25,278 nucleotides of DNA, from positions 1 through 25,278 of the forward strand of contig MPUH01001044.1 of assembly GCA_001970955.1 (NCBI GenBank), written 5' to 3'. Shown here one piece after another: positions 18,219 through 25,278 of the stretch. The first letter of the stretch is position 1, and each line of letters starts with the position of its first letter. Position numbers and translations under genes: made by a program. The notes beneath the pieces were generated by a model. That model had not been told where the DNA came from and made no database searches. It saw nothing but the letters and a program-made list of their open reading frames with translations. Source of the DNA: Stentor coeruleus (taxonomy: Eukaryota; Ciliophora; Heterotrichea; Heterotrichida; Stentoridae).

Positions 18219-19093
18219 ATGGGCTTTATAACCCGATTTAACATTTTTTTAAATAATAACTTTGTTTGTTTATTATTTATGCTAGTTTTTAGTTTTAAAA
18301 TATGATAAGCAAAAGGCATATTTATAAATTTATGGAATTTGAATGTTTTATGATAAAAAAATTAGCTTATTTTCTGTTAAATTTGAATCTAGTATGAGTT
18401 CCTATCTTTAAAAAAAAAAATTATAATTTGTTTGAGTTTATTTTTTCTTGATAAGGTAATAATTTACTCTAATGCAATTTGGATTATTTATAACTTTTGC
18501 TAAATGTGAAGAATATACATGAAAGTAAATATGAGGATTTTGATATAACAGTGATAAATAATTGAGTCTATAGGATGATTTTCTTGTTGGAAAGTTTTGA
18601 ATTTTAATCAATCCCAGGCATCTCAAATTTTAATGAGATAAAATAAGAAAATAACTGTTGTAAATACTTTTTCATGCTAAAACTATGACAAATATTACAT
18701 AAAAGGTGTAGATTTAATAATCAACAAATTACTAACAATTATATAATTATAAAAGCAAAACTTGATTATAAAATATACATACGCATTTACAAAAATGATT
18801 TATTTCAATTACTATAAGTAATATAAGACCTCATAGAGCCCTTAAAAAAGAAAATCTAGATTTTTATATCCTTCTTACAAAAATGATAATCAAATTTTAA
18901 AAAGAATAATTATTCATCAAATTTTGAAAAAAGATACACAATCTATCTTACATCATGCCTTAATACATATAATCCTTTTACAAATTTTAATAAATCCATA
19001 TAAATACTTTTCATTAGTAAAAAACATAAATAGTATTAACATCCTCAGAACTCTTATTAAATAAAAACTACCATTATAATCAGACTACCAGAA
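18219..19093. other. Intergenic between tandem plus-strand genes
   Basis: The first half is T/G-rich and C-poor (3' flank of the gene ending at 18218). From about 18700 it becomes A/C-rich and G-poor (5' flank of the gene at 19094). No gene is supported. Confidence 0.4.
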
Positions 19094-19963
19094 ATGCAAC
19101 TAATTTTAAATAAAATCATGGAAGAAAGAAGCCAAATAAAGCGAAAAACCTGCAGTCCGAAAATAATCTCAAGCATATCTCTTGAGTATCTTCAATCTAC
19201 ATCTTCTCCTTACTTAAACAAGCAATCAAAACTTGCTTATAAATCCTTTGGTGAAGCTTTAAAGATAAGAAAGAAATCTAAAAATCAAACTCAACAACCT
19301 AAAAGCATCACTGATCTTTCAATATCTTTTTTACCAAATTGCCCTCTTCCCAAGATCGAAGAAAAAGGAAATATTAAAAGTAAACCTATGCATTTTAAAG
19401 ATAAACTGAGGAGACAGCTTCAAAAAGCAGAGTCTGAAAGTATTAGTAATGAGCAATATTATAATCTTTATAATGATCTATTTGAAGAACTTGCAGAATT
19501 TTTGGCACCTTTTACTGATATTTTAAGGCAGCTTAAGGATGGGATAGTATTTTATAATAAACCTGAAGGTTATAAAAATTGTGAGGATAGAAAAACTGAA
19601 CTTGAAGTGATAAAGCTTGAAAAATCTATTGAGAATTTGAATAGAGATAAAGAGATTTTAGTTAAAAAATTGAATAAGCTACTAGATGAGCTTGATAAGT
19701 ATAAGAAAGAAAATTATGAATTAGTTAAGAGAACTACTCCACAGATGGATAAGTTTTTGGATTATGATAGAGTTATTGAAAATCTTTTAAGACAGTCTAA
19801 TACCATTCAGAATCAAAATATAAAAATCAAAGAGCTGACTCAAGGAAACACCAAGCTATCAAAAGTTATAGAGAAATTACGTAATAGTAATATCAACATC
19901 GATATACTATTTGAACAAGTTAATAAAGAAGTGATTACTGACTGTTTAATGACCGTAAAATGA
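19094..19963 (+). CDS. Coiled-coil protein (289 aa)
   Basis: This encodes a basic, Ser/Lys-rich N-terminal half followed by a coiled coil from about residue 175 to 275 (LEKSIENLNRDKEILVKKL, then LDELDKYKKENYELVKR). The middle contains a hydrophobic helical patch (YNDLFEELAEFLAPFTDIL, about 125-145). The same kind of patch, an acidic helix just before a coiled coil, occurs in the LRR gene at 20376-22124 (LEILFEELISFLQIEEN). That hints at a shared N-cap module, although this may be coincidence. The start could be the ATG at 19094 or the second ATG at 19118. Family and function are unknown. It ends in TGA. Confidence 0.8.
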   Translation: MQLILNKIMEERSQIKRKTCSPKIISSISLEYLQSTSSPYLNKQSKLAYKSFGEALKIRKKSKNQTQQPKSITDLSISFLPNCPLPKIEEKGNIKSKPMHFKDKLRRQLQKAESESISNEQYYNLYNDLFEELAEFLAPFTDILRQLKDGIVFYNKPEGYKNCEDRKTELEVIKLEKSIENLNRDKEILVKKLNKLLDELDKYKKENYELVKRTTPQMDKFLDYDRVIENLLRQSNTIQNQNIKIKELTQGNTKLSKVIEKLRNSNINIDILFEQVNKEVITDCLMTVK

Positions 19964-20375
19964 TTTGAATTAATACTCTTATATAGCATAAGTTGAATTA
20001 TTTATAAACAAATGTATTTTTATTAATTTAGCTTAATAGTTTTATAATAAAAAACTGTTACAAGATTAAAGTTTAATAGTTTTGTATAGCTTAATAGTTT
20101 TATAATAAAAAACTGTTACAAGATTAAAGTTTAATAGTTTTGTATAGCATCAATAATCTATGTATAAAACTAGTTTTATCATTATAAAAATAATTTTTAG
20201 TATTTTTCTTTCTTATTACTGATATAATATTTGTAATAAGATATTAAACTATTACAAAATTACTAGACTAATGAGTTTAAATTCAATTTCATATCATATA
20301 ATAAAACTTTCACACAACATAATACATTATATCCAACATCAAAAAAATTAAAATTATTAGCAATATTTTAAATAA
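19964..20375. other. Intergenic between convergent genes, with tandem repeat
   Basis: This AT-rich stretch between convergent stops holds the 58-bp tandem duplication at 20031-20146 and nothing else that I can identify. Confidence 0.4.
20031..20146 (+). repeat. Tandem duplication, two identical 58-bp units
   Basis: Unit 1 (20031-20088) and unit 2 (20089-20146) are identical, beginning GCTTAATAGTTTTATAATAA. There is no N between them. Each unit contains TTTAATAGTTTTGTATA and the related TTAATAGTTTTATAATA, so the unit itself has an internal near-repeat. It is either a recent tandem duplication or a gapless mis-join. Confidence 0.93.
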
Positions 20376-22124
20376 TTAACAATAATGTGGATTTTTTTTG
20401 CACAACGCTATATTTCTTTCTAACCTTAATTTTTTGTTTTTTTTCGTAAGAAGATTAATCTTACATAAAAGTTTTTGTATATAATTTCCTACAGGTTCAC
20501 TAACAATATACTCATTTTCATGTAATATTTCTTGATTAGATACATTAAGTACATCCGATCCCCTCTCACTTGATCCTTTAAGGTTATCAAAAGAGTAATT
20601 CATCTTAAATATCCTTTTTTCATGTTCAGTGTTTTTTTCATCAGGGATCTGTTTAAATTTTGCATATTTAAACAACATAGTTTTATTTTTGCAATTCTTA
20701 TCTTTTATCCCCCTAACTTTAATCATCTCTTTATTAAAATCCTTATTTTTCTGTTTAATATCCAATATTTGCTGTGCATAATTCGCACTTTTTTTCCTCA
20801 GACCTTCTAATTCCCCTTGAAGTTTCTTAACTTGTGCCTGTAATTCAAAATTCAAACCTGCAAGTTTTTTCCTTTCTTCCTCACGCATTTTTATAATATC
20901 CACAACATACTCATATTTGTCATTAGAAAAACTAAACTCTGGGTCGCTATTTTCTTCAATTTGCAAAAATGATATCAGTTCTTCAAATAATATTTCAAGT
21001 CCAAAATCTGTTTTAAGTTTCTCTGTTTTGTTTTTCATAGATTTTTCATTATAATCAATTTCATTTAATACTAATTTTTCTTTAAGTGTCCCAGTGGATT
21101 TCCTTTCTTTAGTAAAATCGTTTAAAATTATGTTTTCTTCGCTGAGTTGGGTTGAGTTTTCATCAAATGCTGGGACAAGTTTTATTCCTCCATCAAATGC
21201 GTTGAGCCTTGAAAAACGTTTGCTGTATCCCCATTCAGGACTTGTGACAAACTCAAATGTGTTTTGGTCTTTGGTTTTTTTGTGGATTTTTAAGGTTTTT
21301 TTGGGGTTAGATTNCCTTGAAAAACGTTTGCTGTATCCCCATTCAGGACTTGTGACGAACTCAAATGTGTTTTGGTCTTTGGTTTTTTTGTGGATTTTTA
21401 AGGTTTTTTTGGGGTTAGATTTTTGTATGCCGTCTGAAGTTTTTCTAGTATAAATACCTAGTGAGAGTTGTTCGAAACCTTTAGGGAACTCTTCTGGAGA
21501 GTTGAATACAAATGTTGAAGTTAGTTTTCTAAGTAAAAATTACTCTACGACAGTGTTACCTTCTATACTTATGAGCTCAAGGTTGTAGCATCTGTTTATT
21601 ATGACGATATCATCTTTTTTAGATAGTTTATTGTAACTTGCATCGAGCTCAAGTAAGGATTTCAAACTTTCAGCGCCGGTGAGAGAACATAAAGAATTTT
21701 TGCTTACATTGAGAAATTTTAGACTTCGGAGTCCTGCAAGACCTTTAAGGTCAGTTAGTGAATTGCCAGAAAGATCTAAATTCTGTAGTTTTTGAAGATT
21801 TATCAAAGCGGTATTCGTTGAAGATATCAAATTCCCAGATAAATTCAAAATTTCCAAACAGGTAGGTAATGGCCAAATATTAACAATCTCGTTATTCGAT
21901 AAATTGATTTTCTTCAGATACTTCAAATTGAAAATTTCATTAACAGGGTTTTTCAAAAAGTTCCCAGATAAGTCGATTTCTGTCTAAATATCTTATACGA
22001 GGTTTTTGAATTTTTGAATTCCGCTGGCTTCTTGGAGATTTTGATTACAAAGACTTAAACTGACTAACGATGCAGGATTTTTCTTAGAATCCAAGCTTTC
22101 AATAACTGCGGAACATGTTTTCAT
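20376..22124 (-). CDS. Leucine-rich-repeat plus coiled-coil protein (three exons)
   Basis: Two 15-nt introns (21984-21998 and 21529-21543) join three exons into one protein of about 536 residues, once the assembly duplication at 21207-21421 is collapsed. Residues about 18-190 form six or seven LRRs of SDS22-like spacing (LTEIDLSGNFL, LKKINLSNNEI, LEILNLSGNLI, LQNLDLSGNSL, LKFLNVSKNSL, LLELDASYNKL). A polar linker follows, containing SPEWGYSKRFSRL. The C terminus has an acidic helix and then coiled coil (EERKKLAGLNFELQAQVKKL). Both introns fall so that LRR spacing and frame are preserved. The LRR-then-coil layout is shared with basal-body proteins such as LRRCC1/VFL1, but I cannot claim orthology. 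Without the introns this would be mis-annotated as two or three genes. Confidence 0.87.
21207..21421. other. Assembly join: 107-bp duplicated overlap around N at 21314
   Basis: Positions 21207-21313 and 21315-21421 match over 107 bp, with one difference (A at 21249 versus G at 21357, synonymous in the LRR gene). A single N separates them. One copy should be removed; the repeat plus N is 108 nt, so it does not break the frame, but it would add 36 false residues. The mismatch suggests allelic or sequencing variation at contig ends. Confidence 0.9.
21529..21543 (-). other. 15-nt intron (second) of the LRR gene
   Basis: The sense sequence is GTAATTTTTACTTAG. It contains the TAA that would otherwise end the LRR region. 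Splicing changes NTVVE-stop into NTVVEKLTSTFVF and keeps the frame into the linker. It has A at position 10. Confidence 0.87.
21984..21998 (-). other. 15-nt intron (first) of the LRR gene
   Basis: The sense sequence is GTATAAGATATTTAG, phase 0, containing an in-frame TAA. Splicing gives GIQKFKNL + TEIDLSGN, an LRR with the correct spacing. It has A at position 10. Confidence 0.92.
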
Positions 22125-22206
22125 GATAATTATAAAACTACTCCATTTTACACACATCTCCTGATCTTTAATAATTTTATCAATATTTTCTATTTATAAC
22201 TTTATA

Positions 22207-23563
22207 CTAAATTAAAAAGTCCTCCAAAGCTGCAGCCATACAAATTGTATATGATAAGAAATCATTATAANTAAATTAAAAAGTCCTCCAAAGCTGCAGC
22301 CATACAAATTGTATATGATAAGAAATCATTATAAGATTTTTGAGGTTCTGATGTAGTTTTATAAAACTTTTGCTGTATGTCTTTATTTACAAGATTCATT
22401 TGGACTTTTTTTTCATATTTTTCCTTTAGTTCCTTGTGACGAGCTTTTTTATTTTGTAATTTTAGTTTGAGTTCTTTGTTTTCATGTTTGAAGATGGTAA
22501 GATCTTTTATTAAATCACCTAGTTTTTTATCTTCAAGATTTTTTGTTGGGTAAAATATTTGCTTCACACATCCGGCTTCGTTATATAAAATAACCCACCC
22601 ATTTTTTTGGTGTAGTTCTAACTGTAGCTGATTAAGTTGGTCTTTGATTTTTAGATGCTCTTTTTCTAATAGCTTCAAAGCTATTGCAACCTCTTCATCT
22701 TCTTGTGCTTTAGACATACTTACCTGCATTTCAATACTTTTTTTTATTTCTTCTAAAAAAGAATTTGATAGCTCATGTTTCTTAAGGTTTAAAATTTCAC
22801 TGTTTTGACAATTTATTTTTTTCTATATACACTTTACATTTTGTTCTTCTAATTTTTTCTCAAGTGAGAAATTTATTCTGCATAAATCATTATTTTTTTT
22901 AATAAGCAAAGTGAGGGTGTCATCATTTTCTTCATTTTGTTTTTGATTAAGGTCTTCAATTTTTTTTTCAAGTGCTTTAACCTGCTTATCACTATGTTTT
23001 AACATACAAGCACGATAAGCTTCAATTTCTATTTCAAGCCCTTTGAGTTTTTCGATAACTTCTATGATTCCTGTTTTGATAAATTTAATTTCTTTATCAG
23101 GGTTTTGCTCGTTGATCCAATGAAGAATTTTTCTGATTTGTGGGATTTTTTCTTCAAAGTCACTAAGTTTGCGAGAATTTTCTTTTTCTATTCGTTTTAA
23201 GTAACTTTCTTTTGTTAAGGCTACAGCTTGACTTTTGAAAATACTTTTCGGATCTTGGGTTTCTTTCGTTAACTTCTTTTGAAGAAGAACTTTTTCTTTA
23301 ACTAAGACCTTGTTACGTTCATTAAGCATTAGATTTTGTTTTTCTGTTATTTCTAAACGTGATGCAAGATTAGTACTTAAAAGAACTGGACTAGCTCTTG
23401 TTGTTTTTAAAGATTTTCTTGCAAGTCTTGGTGAATTAGCACGTGTAGTAAAAGCAGGAACATTAATATTAGGTTTAGAACTTGGTCCTAAAATATTCGA
23501 ATGAGTTTCTCCAACAAGGATCGGCGACACATTATAAGATCGGCTATTTTTGATATTAGACAT
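22207..23563 (-). CDS. Coiled-coil protein (two exons, about 425 aa)
   Basis: Two reading frames are joined by the 15-nt intron GTAAAGTGTATATAG (22823-22837, phase 0) into one gene. The true stop is TAG at 22207-22209, seen once the 63-bp assembly duplication around N 22271 is collapsed. The N-terminal about 75 residues are Ser/Arg/Pro-rich and probably disordered (RANSPRLARKSLKTTRASP). Coiled coil covers about 70-110, 190-290 and 330-370. Between coils is a less polar stretch (KNGWVILYNEAGCVKQIFY), perhaps a small folded element. The C-terminal end reads CMAAALEDFLI. The family is not recognised; a structural role in the cytoskeleton or cortex is a guess. The start is divergent from the MGCKIS gene at 23681, 117 bp away, so they may share a promoter. 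Confidence 0.86.
22208..22334. other. Assembly join: 63-bp duplicated overlap around N at 22271
   Basis: Positions 22208-22270 and 22272-22334 are identical and flank one N. The repeat falls over the 3' end of the coiled-coil gene, so the coding sequence for its last about 20 residues appears twice. Confidence 0.92.
22823..22837 (-). other. 15-nt intron in the coiled-coil gene
   Basis: The sense sequence is GTAAAGTGTATATAG, with an in-frame TAG. Splicing continues the coil as KKLEEQN + KKINCQNSEILNL. It has A at position 10. Confidence 0.9.
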
Positions 23564-23680
23564 ATAATTACCAATTTAAAACCCATCTTCACAATATTCA
23601 TACATAAAATCAAATATTTAACAGATTTTTTATCCTTTTTCAAATCTGAATCTAAACAAAAATGCAATGTTTAAATATAA

Positions 23681-24028
23681 ATGGGTTGCAAAATAAGCCA
23701 ACTTCCCAAAGATATTGAAGAAGCTTTAAAAGACCAAAAATCAAACCTAGAGACTTTATATAATTCTTTTCAACCAATGGAAGAAGATATTCAATCGGCT
23801 ATACATAAAAAGAAAGATAATTATATTAAAATACAAGAGATTCTTAGATGGAAGGATGAGAGTGAAAAAAAAATAGCGAAACTAGAAAAAATATTGAAGA
23901 ATATGCAGACTGGAGCTGAAAATAATAGTGAGGATATACTTATAAATCTAAACTCGGTAGAGATAGAGATTGAAGATCAGCATGAAGAATTATTGACTAT
24001 AATAAATGAACTTAAGAGTTTATCATAA
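23681..24028 (+). CDS. Small acylation-type coiled-coil protein (115 aa)
   Basis: The protein starts MGCKISQLPK, with Gly2, Cys3 and Ser6, a good match to the myristoylation consensus with an adjacent palmitoylation Cys. The rest is almost wholly helical and acidic, with heptads from about residue 20 to 115 (KDESEKKIAKLEKILKNMQ, then EIEIEDQHEELLTIINELK). There is no transmembrane segment. It is probably a membrane-tethered coiled-coil adaptor; no family is recognised. It is divergent from the coiled-coil gene at 22207-23563 with a 117-bp shared upstream region, so the two may be co-expressed. Confidence 0.8.
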   Translation: MGCKISQLPKDIEEALKDQKSNLETLYNSFQPMEEDIQSAIHKKKDNYIKIQEILRWKDESEKKIAKLEKILKNMQTGAENNSEDILINLNSVEIEIEDQHEELLTIINELKSLS

Positions 24029-24722
24029 TATTTTATTTAATTTTTATATATAATTTACATACTATAAAAGTAATAATTGATATTACTATTGAATTTTTGT
24101 GATATTTTTTTGGAATTTTAGCATGATATAATCTATAATTTGGTTTTTATATTTTTAACTGTTGCATGATGAATATGTGAATAGATATCAAATGGGATTT
24201 TAATTTTTTTAGTGGATATTAAAGTTAATAAACTATAAAAATTAGTTTCAAAATATTTTCATATGTGAGAAATAAAGTAAGTTAAATATTATAAGTTTAT
24301 AGTTTTAAGAGTATAAAAGTACACAAATAATATCTTTTATTAGTTAATGATAATTTGAAGAAAGTATAAATAGAATTAGTTAATCGTTAGGCTTGCTATA
24401 AAAAATGTATATTTTCTAAATATTACTAAAAAGATTTTTGATGCTTCAGCTTTTTTCTAAAATTAATTGTTTAAATGCTAATAAAAAGCAATTTTAAAAT
24501 ATTCCAAGTCATTCAATATATAGTTTGCCTTATTAAATTTAAGATTTGCATTCACACTTATTCTATTAGAGCATTAATGAAAACCTTAAAAATTTGTAGC
24601 ATAATATTTTATGGATTTTATAAAAAACTCTGTGCTTATTTCAGAAAAACATATATTATCACTAACAATTGGGATATATTTAATATGCAATCTATTATGA
24701 TATTTTGCATTTAGTTTTAAAT
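24029..24722. other. Very AT-rich intergenic
   Basis: The first about 440 bp are T/A/G-rich and C-poor, the 3' flank of the gene ending at 24028. After about 24470 C returns and G falls, resembling the upstream side of a plus-strand gene. Short open frames here have AT-driven composition (Ile, Phe, Lys, Tyr) and are not supported as genes. Confidence 0.4.
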
Positions 24723-25077
24723 ATGCTCATTTTATTATTAGTTCCAGATAAAAATGCACAGGAATTATGATTAAGAGTAAATTTTAGTTTGGTTTATAAA
24801 TATAAACATTTTTCTAAGGGTTTGGCATATGAAACTCAAGAATATAAGTTAAATTTTTATGAAAAAATATAATAGAAATAGTTTTTAAGCTCGAATTGCA
24901 TTTATTTAGTATTGTAAGAATAATTCAAAAATTATTTGATTCTGGAATATCAAAATTTGAACTTGGACCACTTGATCTGTTAAAATATTCTATAAAAAAA
25001 AAATATTTCTTCATAATATCTTCATACAATATCAGATTCTCGTACAACTTCAATTGAAAAAAAATATTTGCCCCAGC
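24723..25077 (+). pseudogene. Possible relic plus-strand coding sequence
   Basis: From an ATG at 24723 the frame gives MLILLLVPDKNAQEL, a TGA, then LRVNFSLVYKYKHFSKGLAY and more before stopping at 24868. The +1 frame then continues as IEIVFKLELHLFSIVRIIQK and SGISKFELGPLDLLKYS. The amino-acid mix is more protein-like than in neighbouring DNA, and the skew switch near 24470 fits a plus-strand gene start. One stop and one frameshift make it either a pseudogene or chance. The family is unknown. Confidence 0.22.
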
Positions 25078-25278
25078 ATCAAGTTTATATATGCTATTTA
25101 TTCCCTTGTATTTAAAATTCTTTTTAATTCACTTAATAACAAGCTAATTTTCTTTATAATCAATGCAGATTATAAGCGATTCACATATGAGTTAACTGGG
25201 ATATTATATTTTTATATTTATAAATTGGGTCAATATTAAAAATTTATACAATTGAGATTGAGCCAAAGTCTTATAAGC
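25078..25278. other. AT-rich window end
   Basis: No feature is supported. A short coding-like stretch at the very end (25239-25278) may belong to a gene outside the window. Confidence 0.25.

Noticed and set aside
18438-18626. Minus-strand 62-codon frame with a reasonable amino-acid mix
   Set aside because: It starts at TTG, sits in AT-rich flank, and no intron or upstream exon gives it an ATG; the ATG frame there stops after five codons.
24475-25239. Two plus-strand frames rich in Ile, Phe, Lys and Tyr
   Set aside because: Composition follows AT-rich DNA, with no domain, no conservation and no plausible introns; only the stretch 24723-25077 is kept as a weak relic.
1-25278. Bacterial defence system, prophage, CRISPR or transposon
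   Set aside because: The gene content, introns and protein families are eukaryotic, and no such elements or inverted repeats were seen.

Overview
This looks like a nuclear contig from a ciliate, most probably the macronuclear genome of Stentor (S. coeruleus or a close relative). Three things point there. The DNA is very AT-rich and gene-dense. All three standard stop codons end intact genes (mostly TAA, with TAG at 2703, 5468 and 22207 and TGA at 8874, 15615 and 19961), so the code looks standard. Five GT-AG introns of exactly 15 nt, all fitting GTA-N6-A-N2-TAG, interrupt otherwise continuous genes. Introns of 15-16 nt with a standard code are a published hallmark of Stentor. The species call is an inference; I saw no rRNA, tRNA, telomere, mobile element or CRISPR array.

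Layout. 0.4-3 kb: three very small minus-strand genes. Two are paralogues with acylation-type MGxC starts, and one is a Cys-rich protein with a 15-nt intron. 3.1-4.3 kb: a decayed Ste/Cdc7-like protein kinase gene. 4.8-8 kb: an EF-hand protein with an MGxC start, then an 801-residue coiled-coil protein. 8.9-10.9 kb: a 56-residue protein, divergent from F-actin capping protein beta, which converges on a UBTD-type ubiquitin-like protein (15-nt intron, MG start). 11.5-13.4 kb: an allantoinase-like amidohydrolase that has lost its metal ligands. 14-15.1 kb: a basic/coiled-coil protein. 15.6-16.1 kb: a dual-specificity phosphatase ending in a CaaX box. 16.2-16.7 kb: relic coding sequence. 17-18.2 kb: a 409-residue protein with possible RRM-like folds. 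19.1-24 kb: four coiled-coil proteins. These are a 289-residue protein, an LRR plus coiled-coil protein (three exons), a 425-residue protein (two exons) and a small MGC-start protein. 24.7-25 kb: weak relic coding sequence.

There is no operon. The theme is cytoskeletal and membrane-periphery biology: six coiled-coil proteins, capping protein beta, and five proteins with Gly2 plus Cys at 3-7, which suggests N-myristoylation and palmitoylation. This fits a large ciliate cortex, but linkage here does not imply joint function.

The sequence carries four single-N joins, each flanked by a near-exact direct repeat of 22-107 bp. These look like unmerged contig overlaps and should be collapsed before gene models are trusted; two lie inside real genes and one inside the kinase pseudogene. 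Gene flanks show a regular base skew: the sense strand is G-poor upstream of genes and C-poor downstream. This helps assign the strand of small genes.
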